A stretch of 15,107 nt of DNA from Candidatus Atribacteria bacterium (GCA_003451675.1 DMCY01000107.1:1-15107), one strand, 5' to 3'. Shown: positions 1-7,657, counted from the stretch's first letter. Notes: generated by a model from the sequence alone, not told the origin. Numbers and translations are program-made.

Positions 1-34
1 GGTTATTATTATCGTACAAGTATCGGGCGAATAA

Positions 35-76
35 GGAGAAAGGAGCCAGAAGACAGAAGCCAGGAGCCAGAATAAA
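35..76. repeat. Degenerate heptad array, AGAAGCC family
   Basis: The units read ggagaaa, ggagcca, gaagaca, gaagcca, ggagcca and gaataaa, each exactly seven bases. The same family recurs at 5161-5195, where it again ends in gccagaataaatt, and appears in reverse-complement flavour (ttctgac, ttctgaa, ttctgcc) at 8840-8860. Confidence 0.75.
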
Positions 77-95
77 TTCGTATTTCGTATAAAAA

Positions 96-173
96 TAGTT
101 AGCTAGTTAGTTGGTTACTTGGTTAATTATTTAAAGATTTCGTTTTAAACTGGTTAACTGGGTAACTAAATTA
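96..173. repeat. Degenerate octad arrays, GTTA/TAAC family
   Basis: Four consecutive 8-base units occupy 96-127 (tagttagc, tagttagt, tggttact, tggttaat). Three more lie at 150-173 (ctggttaa, ctgggtaa, ctaaatta). The period is eight, not the seven seen in the neighbouring families. Confidence 0.7.
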
Positions 174-300
174 ACATCTAGTATTTCGTGAATAGTATCT
201 AGTGGAGAAAATATCGGATAGGATAATAACGTGTAGTGCATTAATAATAGATAATATATAAGGGCAAATCCTTCGTCTGATCATCATAAGACAAAAAAAC

Positions 301-351
301 AGTAATGAGTAATAAATTTCGCTTTTCAGGTTTCAAGTTGTAAGTTTGCAG
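301..351. repeat. Degenerate heptad arrays
   Basis: Two units agtaatg, agtaata occupy 301-314. Four units tttcagg, tttcaag, ttgtaag, tttgcag occupy 324-351. The second array resembles the TGCAAGA family found at 8754-8781. Confidence 0.65.
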
Positions 352-427
352 GCAAGAAGCGGAGAGGTGATTGATAAGAAAGTCAGTTAGTTGTCTGACA
401 GTTAATTAAATAATTAGTGAATTAATA

Positions 428-451
428 TTAACTAACTAACCAGCTAACTAA
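428..451. repeat. Octad array next to ftsW
   Basis: Three 8-base units (ttaactaa, ctaaccag, ctaactaa) end about 22 bases before the ftsW start codon. They belong to the TAAC orientation of the octad family. Confidence 0.6.
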
Positions 452-473
452 AAAATATGGGGTTATACTTAAT

Positions 474-1580
474 ATGTTAATAGAAAAAAAATTACCTGAT
501 TTATGGCTTTTTATAACGGTAATTATTCTAATGGCTATTGGTGTATGTATGGTTTTTAGTTCAAGTTACATTATGGCTTATAAATGGTATGGAGATAGTT
601 ATTATTTTTTAAAAAGACATTTAATTTATGCTATAATAGCTTTAATAGTATTTTTTTTCACTATATATACCGATTATCATTATTATAAAAAATTTACCCT
701 GCCCATCCTAATCTTATCCATTACATTGCTATCGATGGTATATATTCCCAGTATCGGGAGATCTGCCGGCGGGGCAAGAAGATGGGTTAAGATAGGGTTT
801 TTTTCTTTTCAACCTTCCGAAATTGCTAAATTTGCTTTAATCCTATATATGGCAGAGTCTTTAACCAGAAAACAAGCAAAAGATATAAAGACCTTTATTA
901 GAGGGGTATTACCCCCTCTAATTATTATGTTAGTAATGTTTATATTAATTTTAAAGGAGCCTGACTTTAGTACTTCCTTAATTATTTTGGGCATTTATTT
1001 TATTATGTTATTTATCGGGGGAACCAGGGTAATTCAGCTTTATGCCCTAATAGTAGCAGCAATTCCCTTAGGAATTTTAATATTATCAAGAGAAGAATAT
1101 AGAAGGACGAGATTGCTCTCCTTTTTAGATCCCTGGAAAGACCCGCTAAATAGCGGGTTTCATATAATTCAATCTCTGTTGGCCTTAGGGAGTGGAGGAA
1201 TTTTTGGGATCGGATTGGCAGAGAGTAAACAAAAATATTTCTATCTTCCCGACCAACACACCGACTTCATCTTCTCTATAATTGGTGAGGAATTAGGGTT
1301 TATAGGTACTGTGGCAATAATTATTCTCTTTACAATATTGTTGTGGCGTGGATTTAGGATAGCTTTAGATTCCTCTGACCAATTTGGAACTTTATTGGCT
1401 GCGGGCATTACTTCTATGATAGTTTTTCAGAGCATCATTAATATTGGAGTAGTAACTAAGATGATTCCTACTACCGGTATTACCTTGCCTTTTATAAGTT
1501 TTGGAGGTTCATCTTTGATTGTAAATATGTTTTGCGCGGGAATTTTATTAAATATTTCCCGGCATAAAGCAAAAGAATAG
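474..1580 (+). CDS. ftsW: Septal peptidoglycan glycosyltransferase FtsW (SEDS family)
   Basis: This integral membrane SEDS protein polymerises lipid II into glycan strands at the division septum, working with a class B penicillin-binding protein. The 368 residues contain about ten hydrophobic segments. Family motifs occur in order: GGARRW near residue 100, FQPSEIAK near 113, LKEPDFSTS near 160, YRRTRLLSFLDPW, then YLPDQHTDFIF with the family's key Asp at residue 264, and PTTGITLPFISFGGSS near the C-terminus. FtsW and its paralogues RodA and SpoVE share these motifs. I call FtsW because of the dcw context: murG starts 12 bases after its stop. The ATG at 474 has only a weak GGGG ribosome site 11 bases upstream. 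Length is normal for the family. Confidence 0.93.
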   Translation: MLIEKKLPDLWLFITVIILMAIGVCMVFSSSYIMAYKWYGDSYYFLKRHLIYAIIALIVFFFTIYTDYHYYKKFTLPILILSITLLSMVYIPSIGRSAGGARRWVKIGFFSFQPSEIAKFALILYMAESLTRKQAKDIKTFIRGVLPPLIIMLVMFILILKEPDFSTSLIILGIYFIMLFIGGTRVIQLYALIVAAIPLGILILSREEYRRTRLLSFLDPWKDPLNSGFHIIQSLLALGSGGIFGIGLAESKQKYFYLPDQHTDFIFSIIGEELGFIGTVAIIILFTILLWRGFRIALDSSDQFGTLLAAGITSMIVFQSIINIGVVTKMIPTTGITLPFISFGGSSLIVNMFCAGILLNISRHKAKE

Positions 1581-1592
1581 GGAGCGTAATTG

Positions 1593-2702
1593 ATGGCACT
1601 AAAGGTGATAATTTCGGGTGGTGGAACAGGAGGGCATATATATCCGGGAATTAGCTTAGCTTATGAGATAAAAGATAGAGATATAAAAAACGATATTTTA
1701 TTTATAGGAACCGAAAGGGGACTGGAATCAAAACTTATACCCCGGGAGGGCTTTAAAATTGCAAAAATTAAAGCCCGGAGTATTAAGCGAAAAATATGTT
1801 TTGAAAATTTAACGGCTATTGTCATTTTTTCAATTTCTTTATTTCAATCTTATAATATTATAAAAAAGTATAAACCGGATATAGTTATTGGAACAGGCGG
1901 CTATGTAAGCGGTTCGGTTGTTTTAATGGCTGCGATATTGGGTATTCCAACTTTTATTCATGAGCAGAATGTAATACCCGGGATTACCAATAAATATTTG
2001 TCTCGTATTACCAGAGCAACATTTTTAAGCTTTAATCAGTCAAAAGAATATTTTGGTAATAAAGCAAAATTGATTTTTACGGGCAATCCCATACGTTTTA
2101 AGAATATTACACAGAATATAGACAGAGAGTATAAAAAATTTAACCTTGATTCTTTAAAAAAAACCATATTGGTATTAGGAGGCAGCAAGGGAGCAGCTTC
2201 AATTAATAGAGCTGTTCTGCAGGGTGTCGATTTAATAAAAGATGTTATAAAAAACAACTGGCAAGTTTTATTGATTAGCGGGCAAGATGATTATGATAAC
2301 ATTATGAAAATGGTGGGAGAGGACAATAAAATATTTTCGGTAGAACCTTATCTGTATGATATTGAAAAAGCCTATTCTCTGGCTGATTTAGTAATCTGCC
2401 GAGCGGGAGCCACAACTTTAGCTGAGATCGGGGCTTATGGTTTACCGGCAATTTTAATACCTTATCCATATGCTACCCATAATCACCAGGAACTAAACGC
2501 CAGAATTTTTTCAAGAGAAGGGGCTGCAATATTAATTTTAGAAAAGGATTTATCCGATAAGAAGTTAGCCCAGGTTTTACTCGATATATTAAAAGATAAA
2601 AATCGATTAGAAATGATGGCCAAGAAGAGTATAGAATTAGGTAATGAAAATTCAGCTAAGAAGATAGTAGACTATATTTCTGATTACATTAAAAAAATTT
2701 AA
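1593..2702 (+). CDS. murG: UDP-GlcNAc:lipid I N-acetylglucosaminyltransferase MurG
   Basis: MurG adds GlcNAc from UDP-GlcNAc to lipid I on the inner face of the membrane, giving lipid II, the substrate of FtsW. It is a GT28-family GT-B fold. The N-terminal glycine-rich loop GGGTGGHIYPG is followed by ERGLESKLIP, then IGTGGYVSG and HEQNVIPGITNKYL. The C-terminal donor domain carries TGNPIR, LGGSKGA, and CRAGATTLAEIGAYGLPAIL with PYPYATHNHQELNA, which includes the family's UDP-GlcNAc contacts. I place the start at ATG 1593 because GGAG at 1581-1584 gives an 8-base spacing; TTG at 1590 in the same frame would add one residue. The gene follows ftsW by 12 bases and is surely co-transcribed with it. 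Confidence 0.95.
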   Translation: MALKVIISGGGTGGHIYPGISLAYEIKDRDIKNDILFIGTERGLESKLIPREGFKIAKIKARSIKRKICFENLTAIVIFSISLFQSYNIIKKYKPDIVIGTGGYVSGSVVLMAAILGIPTFIHEQNVIPGITNKYLSRITRATFLSFNQSKEYFGNKAKLIFTGNPIRFKNITQNIDREYKKFNLDSLKKTILVLGGSKGAASINRAVLQGVDLIKDVIKNNWQVLLISGQDDYDNIMKMVGEDNKIFSVEPYLYDIEKAYSLADLVICRAGATTLAEIGAYGLPAILIPYPYATHNHQELNARIFSREGAAILILEKDLSDKKLAQVLLDILKDKNRLEMMAKKSIELGNENSAKKIVDYISDYIKKI

Positions 2703-2814
2703 AAAATATATAAAAAGTGTATCGTATATCGAAAAAGAAAAAGTGAAAAGTGGCTTTAAAAACGATATACTATATACGATATACGACATACGAATAGGAG
2801 TGGAATTATAGTTA
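2703..2814. repeat. murG-murC spacer with inverted heptad arrays
   Basis: Two units tgtatcg, tatatcg lie at 2718-2731, followed by aaaaaga, aaaagtg, aaaagtg at 2732-2752. Five further heptads lie at 2762-2796 (acgatat, actatat, acgatat, acgacat, acgaata). The first and last groups are reverse complements of each other in style, so the spacer could fold as an imperfect hairpin. The last array runs straight into the AGGAG ribosome site of murC. Confidence 0.7.
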
Positions 2815-4203
2815 ATGAATGAAAAAAAATTACATATACATTTTATTGGAATTGGCGGATTGGGAATGAGCGGCTTAGCCTCAATTTTTCTTGATTCAGG
2901 TTATAAAATCAGCGGTTCTGACATTGTAACTTCAAAGATAACTAAAAGATTGACTGATAAAGGAGCAACTATTTTTAAAGGTCATAATGAAAATAATGTA
3001 GAGGAGGCAGATTTGGTAGTAATTTCATCCGCAATCCCCGAATCTAATCCGGAAATAAGGGGTGCCAGAGACAGGAAGATTACCATGATCAAAAGGGCTG
3101 AGATGCTGGCAAGGCTTATGGACAATAAATATGGAATAGCCGTTGCCGGTACACACGGTAAGAGCACCACTGCTTCTATGATAAGTTTATTATTAGAAAA
3201 AAGTGGTTTCGATCCTACTGTAGTAGTGGGAGGAGAACTAAACAATTTTAAAAATAATGCTAAATTGGGGAAAGGAAATCATATAGTTGTAGAAGCTGAT
3301 GAAAGTGATGGTTCGTTTTTGGAATTGAATCCACAAATGGCCATAGTTACCAATATAGAAGATGATCATTTAGATCATTATGAAAATATGGAAAATATTC
3401 TAAAAGATTTTAAGGAATTCATTGACAGAGTACCTGATAGTGGACGAGTCATCTTGTGCAAGGATTGCGATAATGTGAAGGGATTGGTAAAACAATATGG
3501 GAGAAATTATGTTTCTTATGGAATATTTACTGAAGCGGATTTAATGGCTAAAGATATAAAATTAGATAAGTTAAATTCTAAATCAAAAATATACTGGCAG
3601 GGTGAAAAAATCGGTGAACTTTATTTAAAGGTTGCCGGATATCATAATATTCTAAATGCTTTAGCAGCAACTGCTGTTGCCCGGGAACTGGGAATAAATT
3701 TTACGGAAATTACTAAAATATTGGAAACCTTTCAAGGGGTACATAGAAGAATGGAAATCGTTGCCAATTTGGACGACAAAATATTAATACTTGATGATTA
3801 TGCTCATCATCCTACCGAGATTAAAGCAACTTTGAGCGCCTTAAGAAGCAGCTGGCAAGACAGAAGAATAATTGTCGTATTTCAACCTCACCGTTACAGT
3901 AGAACTAAACTTTTAGCAGAAAAGTTCGGTAGGGCATTTTTTGACGCCGATTGTGTAATTATCAATGATATTTATTCGGCCAATGAATCACCGATATCCG
4001 GAATTAGCGGAGAAACCATATTTAAGGAAGTTAAAAAAACCAATCATAGACAGATAAAATATTTGCCCTCTAAAGATGATATTTTAAGTTATTTATCTGA
4101 AATTGTTCAACCCGGAGATATAATAATAACCATGGGGGCGGGGGATATTTGGACTGTTGGTCAGGAATTGGCCGAACAATTAAAGAAAACAAAGGAATTT
4201 TAA
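2815..4203 (+). CDS. murC: UDP-N-acetylmuramate--L-alanine ligase MurC
   Basis: This cytoplasmic Mur ligase joins L-alanine to UDP-MurNAc with ATP, the first step of stem peptide assembly. Its 462 residues show all three Mur domains. The N-terminal nucleotide-sugar domain has HFIGIGGLGMSGLA. The central ATPase has the P-loop GTHGKSTTASM near residue 117, EADESDGSFL, and TNIEDDHLDHY. The C-terminal domain has GVHRRMEI, DDYAHHPTEIKATL and FQPHRYSRT, which together distinguish MurC from MurD, E and F. An in-frame TAG lies two codons before the ATG, so the start is well fixed, yet the only ribosome site, AGGAG at 2796-2800, sits an unusually long 14 bases away. MurC enzymes can also accept serine or glycine at low efficiency, which is relevant to pgeF later in this window. 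Confidence 0.96.
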   Translation: MNEKKLHIHFIGIGGLGMSGLASIFLDSGYKISGSDIVTSKITKRLTDKGATIFKGHNENNVEEADLVVISSAIPESNPEIRGARDRKITMIKRAEMLARLMDNKYGIAVAGTHGKSTTASMISLLLEKSGFDPTVVVGGELNNFKNNAKLGKGNHIVVEADESDGSFLELNPQMAIVTNIEDDHLDHYENMENILKDFKEFIDRVPDSGRVILCKDCDNVKGLVKQYGRNYVSYGIFTEADLMAKDIKLDKLNSKSKIYWQGEKIGELYLKVAGYHNILNALAATAVARELGINFTEITKILETFQGVHRRMEIVANLDDKILILDDYAHHPTEIKATLSALRSSWQDRRIIVVFQPHRYSRTKLLAEKFGRAFFDADCVIINDIYSANESPISGISGETIFKEVKKTNHRQIKYLPSKDDILSYLSEIVQPGDIIITMGAGDIWTVGQELAEQLKKTKEF

Positions 4204-4215
4204 TTTTATTTGAAA

Positions 4216-5130
4216 ATGAATATAGATATTATAAAAAATGAGTGTAAAAAACAAGGAATTGACAGCATAGTTAAATACAATGAGCCATTAAAGAATCATA
4301 CTTCGCTAAGAATTGGTGGACCTGCTGATGTTTTTTGCAGCCCTGGAAATGTCGAAGATTTAAAAAAAGTCGTTTCTATTTCCAAAGAACATAATATACC
4401 TTTCTGGGTTATAGGAAATGGAACAAACTTATTGATTTTGGATAGCGGCATAAGGGGTTTAGTAATTAACTTAAATAAAGGTTTTAAAAAAATAGAATTT
4501 TCTGATAAAATTGTAAAAGTAGGTGCGGGAGCTTCATTAGTATATCTGAGTAAAATAGCTTTGAGTAGAGAATTGAGTGGATTAGAATTTACCTGTAATG
4601 TTCCCGGGGCTTTAGGCGGTGCCATAATTAATAATGCCAGTTTTAAAGGAAATTGTATGGCGGATGTAGTACAAGATGTAACTTTTTTGACCTGGGAAAA
4701 TAAGATAGAAAGAACATCCAAATTTAATTTAAATTTTAATTACCGTGAATGTAATTTAAAAGGAAAGCCAGTGATAATTTTAGAAGCAACTCTGCTGCTG
4801 AAAAAGGGGAATAAAGAAGAAATTGAATCTAAAATAAAACAAAATATTGAAATCAGAAAAACCAGACAGCCTTTGGATAAATTCAGCGCAGGTAGCATAT
4901 TTAAAAATCCACCGGGTTATTATGCCGGAGAATTGATAGAAAAGGTTGGAGCGAAGGGGTTATCTCGGAGAAACGCCCAGGTCTCTTCCAAACATGCTAA
5001 CTTTATAATAAATAATGGCGGTGCGTCAGCAGGGGATATTCTATATTTAATTGAAGAGATAGAGAAAAGAGTAAAGAGAAATTTTGGAATAAAATTAGAA
5101 CGAGAAATAGAAATTTTGGGAGAACCTTAA
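4216..5130 (+). CDS. murB: UDP-N-acetylenolpyruvoylglucosamine reductase MurB
   Basis: MurB is a cytoplasmic FAD enzyme that reduces UDP-GlcNAc-enolpyruvate to UDP-MurNAc with NADPH, supplying the substrate of MurC. The FAD-binding PCMH domain shows HTSLRIGGPAD, GNGTNLLILDSGIRG, and GLEFTCNVPGALGGAIINNAS. The C-terminal domain has the catalytic-serine motif SAGSIFKNP, then AGELIEKVGAKG and SSKHANFIIN. It has the shorter type II architecture seen in many Gram-positive and thermophilic bacteria. The start is not certain. ATG 4216 gives 304 residues, while TTG 4210 in the same frame adds two and is closer to the only AAAGGA (4191-4196). The gene follows murC by a few bases and is in the same operon. 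The next gene is not ddl but a long repeat spacer. Confidence 0.95.
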   Translation: MNIDIIKNECKKQGIDSIVKYNEPLKNHTSLRIGGPADVFCSPGNVEDLKKVVSISKEHNIPFWVIGNGTNLLILDSGIRGLVINLNKGFKKIEFSDKIVKVGAGASLVYLSKIALSRELSGLEFTCNVPGALGGAIINNASFKGNCMADVVQDVTFLTWENKIERTSKFNLNFNYRECNLKGKPVIILEATLLLKKGNKEEIESKIKQNIEIRKTRQPLDKFSAGSIFKNPPGYYAGELIEKVGAKGLSRRNAQVSSKHANFIINNGGASAGDILYLIEEIEKRVKRNFGIKLEREIEILGEP

Positions 5131-5135
5131 AATTA

Positions 5136-5221
5136 GTATCGCGTATCGCGTGAAGAAAATAGAAGTCAGTAGCCAGAATCCAGAAGCCAGAATAAATTTC
5201 TATCGTGTATTACGTGAAGAA
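5136..5221. repeat. Heptad arrays, GTATCGC and AGAAGCC families
   Basis: Two perfect gtatcgc units at 5136-5149 are followed by gtgaaga. Five units agaagtc, agtagcc, agaatcc, agaagcc, agaataa lie at 5161-5195. Tatcgtg, tattacg, tgaagaa lie at 5201-5221. The stretch 5136-5160 matches 12357-12381 with two mismatches; both copies begin six or seven bases after a stop codon. Confidence 0.75.
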
Positions 5222-5230
5222 AATAGTATA

Positions 5231-5254
5231 TGGTTGGTTAATTAGCTGGTTAAG
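5231..5254. repeat. Short octad run
   Basis: Three 8-base units (tggttggt, taattagc, tggttaag) belong to the GTTA family seen at 112-127. Confidence 0.5.
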
Positions 5255-5294
5255 AAAATAGAAGATAGTGTATAGGGATAGAACATAGTAATAA

Positions 5295-5368
5295 GTAGGG
5301 GTTCGATTTATCGAACCCGCCAGATGAAATTGACCAAATAACTCGGGGCGGATGAATCCGCCCCCTAC
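5295..5368. repeat. REP-like bipartite palindromic element
   Basis: Two perfect 9-bp palindromes, GGGTTCGAT/ATCGAACCC at 5299-5318 (2-base loop) and GGGGCGGAT/ATCCGCCCC at 5345-5364 (2-base loop), are enclosed by 7-bp inverted ends, GTAGGGG at 5295-5301 and CCCCTAC at 5362-5368. The G+C content stands out sharply from the surrounding AT-rich DNA. The design resembles REP/BIME elements or a small MITE mobilised in trans. No transposase is present in the window. Confidence 0.7.
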
Positions 5369-5410
5369 AAAACAAAATCATAAATTTTAGAGTGTAGATA
5401 TTTCTCCTGT

Positions 5411-5445
5411 TATACTCTACGCTAAACGCTGTACGCTATACGCTA
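5411..5445. repeat. Heptad array, ACGCTNN family
   Basis: The four units tacgcta, aacgctg, tacgcta, tacgcta at 5418-5445 are among the cleanest of the heptad arrays. A related unit, tatactc, precedes them at 5411-5417. The array stops 5 bases before the ftsQ ribosome site. Confidence 0.75.
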
Positions 5446-5469
5446 ATATCAAAGGAGTTCTTTATATAA

Positions 5470-6276
5470 GTGGTAACGAGATTAAATAACAAGAGAGAAG
5501 AAGAGAAGGGATTAGAAGAGGAGGAAGAAGGAGAAAAGCATCAACCTTTAGCAGTAAAAGTCGCCAAGATATTAGTTTTTTATTTGGCTATAGGTTTTTT
5601 AGGCTGGAATTTTTTTACTTTTATATTTAGTTCAAACTTTTGTAACATTGAAGAGGTCATTATTAAAGGCAATGATTGTCTAAGTAAGGATGAAATATTT
5701 TATAAGTCCGGGATACAATTAGGTGAAAATATCTTTAAGTTAGATCTAAAAAAATCTAAAGATTCTTTGATACAGGAACCCCGGATAAAAGAGGCAGAAA
5801 TAAAGCGGGTAATACCTAATAAAATTATTATTTCCATAAAAGAAAGAAAAGCAGCGGCATTTGTATGTATCGGAGAGGAATGTTTTACCTCCAGCAAAGA
5901 AGGATTAATTTTATCTAAAATCGATAAACCGGAGGAAGGATTTGGTCTGCCCCTGATATTAGGATTAGAAATTGATGAAATAAAAATAGGAGAAATTATA
6001 GATAAACCTGAATTCAGGACGGCATTAGAGAGTATTAATTCAGCAGAAGTGATAGTGCCCAAGAAATTTTGCCGAGTAGAAATATTATCCCCGGACGATT
6101 TTATGATTTACAATAAGGATGATACCTTAAAAGTTAGAGTGAATAGGCCAGAGGTGATTATTAACAAGGAAAATTTGTTAAGAGAAGCCCTGGAAAAAAT
6201 TGAAAGGGAAAAATTATTAGTAGAATATATAGATATTCGCTTTAAAGACAGTTTAGTAATAAAACTAAAAAAATGA
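5470..6276 (+). CDS. ftsQ: Cell division protein FtsQ/DivIB
   Basis: FtsQ/DivIB is a single-pass membrane protein that links the cytoplasmic Z-ring to the periplasmic or extracytoplasmic division machinery. The 268 residues begin with a very charged cytoplasmic tail rich in Glu and Lys (residues 8-26), then one membrane segment at about 33-54. A POTRA domain follows (NIEEVIIKGNDCLSKDEIF, then PRIKEAEIKRVIPNKIIISI, about 57-125), and then the FtsQ domain with VEYIDIRFKDSLVIKLKK at the end. The start is GTG 5470: an in-frame TAA lies directly upstream, and no other start occurs before the membrane segment. Its ribosome site AAAGGAG (5451-5457) is 12 bases away. Sequence similarity within this family is low, so the call rests on architecture and on its place before ftsA. 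Confidence 0.9.
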   Translation: MVTRLNNKREEEKGLEEEEEGEKHQPLAVKVAKILVFYLAIGFLGWNFFTFIFSSNFCNIEEVIIKGNDCLSKDEIFYKSGIQLGENIFKLDLKKSKDSLIQEPRIKEAEIKRVIPNKIIISIKERKAAAFVCIGEECFTSSKEGLILSKIDKPEEGFGLPLILGLEIDEIKIGEIIDKPEFRTALESINSAEVIVPKKFCRVEILSPDDFMIYNKDDTLKVRVNRPEVIINKENLLREALEKIEREKLLVEYIDIRFKDSLVIKLKK

Positions 6277-6304
6277 TGTTTGTAAAATAAAAGACATTAG
6301 TTTA

Positions 6305-6333
6305 TTTACTTTAATTTTTTAATAGTGTATGAT
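6305..6333 (+). promoter_or_regulatory. Possible sigma-70 promoter for ftsA-ftsZ
   Basis: TTTACT at 6305-6310 and TATGAT at 6328-6333 are separated by 17 bases in the 79-base gap between ftsQ and ftsA. This would allow separate control of ftsAZ, which is common in bacteria. AT-rich spacers produce such matches by chance, so support is modest. Confidence 0.4.
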
Positions 6334-6347
6334 ATTTTAAAGCATAC

Positions 6348-6353
6348 GGGAGG
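6348..6353 (+). promoter_or_regulatory. Ribosome binding site that fixes the ftsA start
   Basis: GGGAGG ends 8 bases before ATG 6362 but only 2 bases before ATG 6356, so the second ATG is the likelier start. Confidence 0.7.
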
Positions 6354-6361
6354 TTATGAAT

Positions 6362-7600
6362 ATGGGAACAGATGATATTGTAGTTGGTTTGGATATAGGT
6401 TCCGGAAAAGTTTGTACAGTTATAGGTGAATTAGTCGAGGATAACCAGATAGAAATCATTGGTGTAGGCACAGCCCCCTCCTTAGGAATAAGAAAAGGAG
6501 TAATTATAGATTTAGATCAAGCTATCCAATCAGTAAAAGAATCTGTTGAAGGCGCTGAACGTATGGCAGGAACGCGCATTAATTCTGCTTTTGTTTCTAT
6601 TGCCGGAAGTCATATATCATCTGTAAATAGTAAAGGTGTTATTGCTATTTCCGGTGAATCCCCAGAAATTACTGAAAACGACATTGAAAAGGTTATAGAA
6701 GCTGCTAAAGCGGGAATAGTTTCTTCTGAGAAAGAATTGATTCATACCTTAAGTCGTGAATTTATAGTTGATGGCCAAAGCGGAATATCAGATCCCCTGG
6801 GAATGTCAGGAGCAAGATTAGAGTGTAAAGTCCATATTATAACCGGTTCAATTACCGCCGTGCAAAATTTAATTAAATGTGTAGAAGGGGCGGGGTTGGA
6901 TATTGAGGAGATAATTTTTGGAACCTTAGCTTCCAGTAATGCAGTTTTAAGTAATGCTGAGAAAGAGTTAGGAGTTTTATTAATTGATATTGGTGCGGGG
7001 ACTACTGAAATATCAATTTTTATTGAAGGTGAATTGGCTTATTCTGCAGTTTTACCGGTTGGAGGTATTCAGATAACCAATGATTTAGCCGTTGGTTTAA
7101 GAACTTCTATAGAAGAAGCTGAAAATATAAAAATTAGTTCTGGAAGTGCAGTTGAAGATAATACTTCTCCTGAGGAATCAATAGAGGTTTCCAGCATTAA
7201 CGGAAAGGATAAGCATAATGTATCCAAAAAGTATTTGGTAGAGATAATTGAGCCTCGGGTAAGTGAGATATTTGATTTGGTAGGAACTGAAGTTAGAAAA
7301 TCCGGGTGTTATAATATGATTCCTGGAGGAATAGTTATAACCGGAGGAAGTTCTTTGTTGCCTGGAATCTCAGAGGTTGCAGAAAAGGTCTTAAATTTAC
7401 CCTCTCGATTAGGAAGACCCCATTACGAAGGGGAGTTAGCAGATATGATAAATGACCCATCATATTCTGAAGCAATTGGATTGTTGAGTTTTGCTACTAA
7501 AAAGTATTCTATCGGAAGATCATTTCAATCGACTAAAAGAAAAACAGGAGTAAAAAATATTTTTACTAAGATTATCAGCTGGTTGAAAGATTTTTTTTAG
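6362..7600 (+). CDS. ftsA: Cell division protein FtsA, actin-like Z-ring membrane anchor
   Basis: FtsA is an actin-family ATPase that tethers FtsZ to the membrane and recruits later division proteins. The first phosphate loop is GLDIGSGKVCTVIGE. The FtsA-specific 1C subdomain follows, with GIRKGVIIDLDQA and AFVSIAGSHISS. The second phosphate loop is LLIDIGAGTTEISIF, and the adenosine motif is IVITGGSSLLPGI. The C-terminus ends in an amphipathic helix (KNIFTKIISWLKDFF), the expected membrane-targeting sequence. The start at ATG 6362 (412 residues) is set by GGGAGG; ATG 6356 would add two residues. ftsZ begins 57 bases after the stop. T-runs around the ftsA stop (about 7592-7610) have no stem before them and are not a terminator. 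Confidence 0.95.
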   Translation: MGTDDIVVGLDIGSGKVCTVIGELVEDNQIEIIGVGTAPSLGIRKGVIIDLDQAIQSVKESVEGAERMAGTRINSAFVSIAGSHISSVNSKGVIAISGESPEITENDIEKVIEAAKAGIVSSEKELIHTLSREFIVDGQSGISDPLGMSGARLECKVHIITGSITAVQNLIKCVEGAGLDIEEIIFGTLASSNAVLSNAEKELGVLLIDIGAGTTEISIFIEGELAYSAVLPVGGIQITNDLAVGLRTSIEEAENIKISSGSAVEDNTSPEESIEVSSINGKDKHNVSKKYLVEIIEPRVSEIFDLVGTEVRKSGCYNMIPGGIVITGGSSLLPGISEVAEKVLNLPSRLGRPHYEGELADMINDPSYSEAIGLLSFATKKYSIGRSFQSTKRKTGVKNIFTKIISWLKDFF

Positions 7601-7643
7601 TTTTTTTTATTGCCTTTAAATAGGTTAATATTCCATTATTTGC

Positions 7644-7650
7644 GAGGAGG
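7644..7650 (+). promoter_or_regulatory. Ribosome binding site that fixes the ftsZ start
   Basis: GAGGAGG is the strongest Shine-Dalgarno sequence in the window and lies 7 bases before TTG 7658. It rules out the 16-codon longer reading from TTG 7610, which has no ribosome site and lacks FtsZ-like sequence. Confidence 0.85.
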
Positions 7651-7657
7651 TTACAAA

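Larger units (their letters stand above)
1..473. other. Repeat-rich spacer upstream of ftsW
   Basis: No convincing gene is seen here. The first 34 bases could be the tail of an upstream reading frame (stop TAA at 32-34), but too little is present to identify it. The rest is filled with degenerate short tandem repeats: heptads at 35-76, 301-314 and 324-351, and octads at 96-127, 150-173 and 428-451. A near-palindrome of 18 bases lies at about 279-296 (GTCTGATCATCATAAGAC). No clear sigma-70 promoter or terminator was recognised, although a promoter for the wall cluster may be hidden in this AT-rich stretch. Confidence 0.7.
5131..5469. other. Repeat-rich spacer between murB and ftsQ
   Basis: No gene is seen; in many dcw clusters ddl or murA would lie here. 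The spacer holds heptad arrays (5136-5221 and 5418-5445), a short octad run (5231-5254) and a bipartite palindromic element (5295-5368). It ends in AAAGGAG, the ribosome site of ftsQ. A 14-base exact direct repeat (cgtgaagaaaatag) occurs at 5149-5162 and 5213-5226. Confidence 0.75.

Noticed and set aside
2..34. Tail of an upstream protein ending at TAA 32-34
   Set aside because: Only ten codons are visible and they match no family I know, so I do not list it as a gene.
35..451. Spacer repeats as a CRISPR array
   Set aside because: Units are 7-8 bases, degenerate and directly tandem, with no unique spacers or conserved 24-40 base repeats, and no cas genes are present.
809..994. Minus-strand open frames inside the + strand genes (for example 809-994, 4296-4721, 10325-10624)
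   Set aside because: They lie wholly within recognised conserved genes, lack ribosome sites and family motifs, and have the composition of antisense shadows.
7590..7612. T-runs around the ftsA stop as a terminator
   Set aside because: No GC-rich stem precedes them, and ftsZ follows within 57 bases.
7610..7657. Longer FtsZ reading starting at TTG 7610
   Set aside because: It has no ribosome site and the extra 16 residues are unlike FtsZ. GAGGAGG at 7644-7650 lies inside it and points to TTG 7658.
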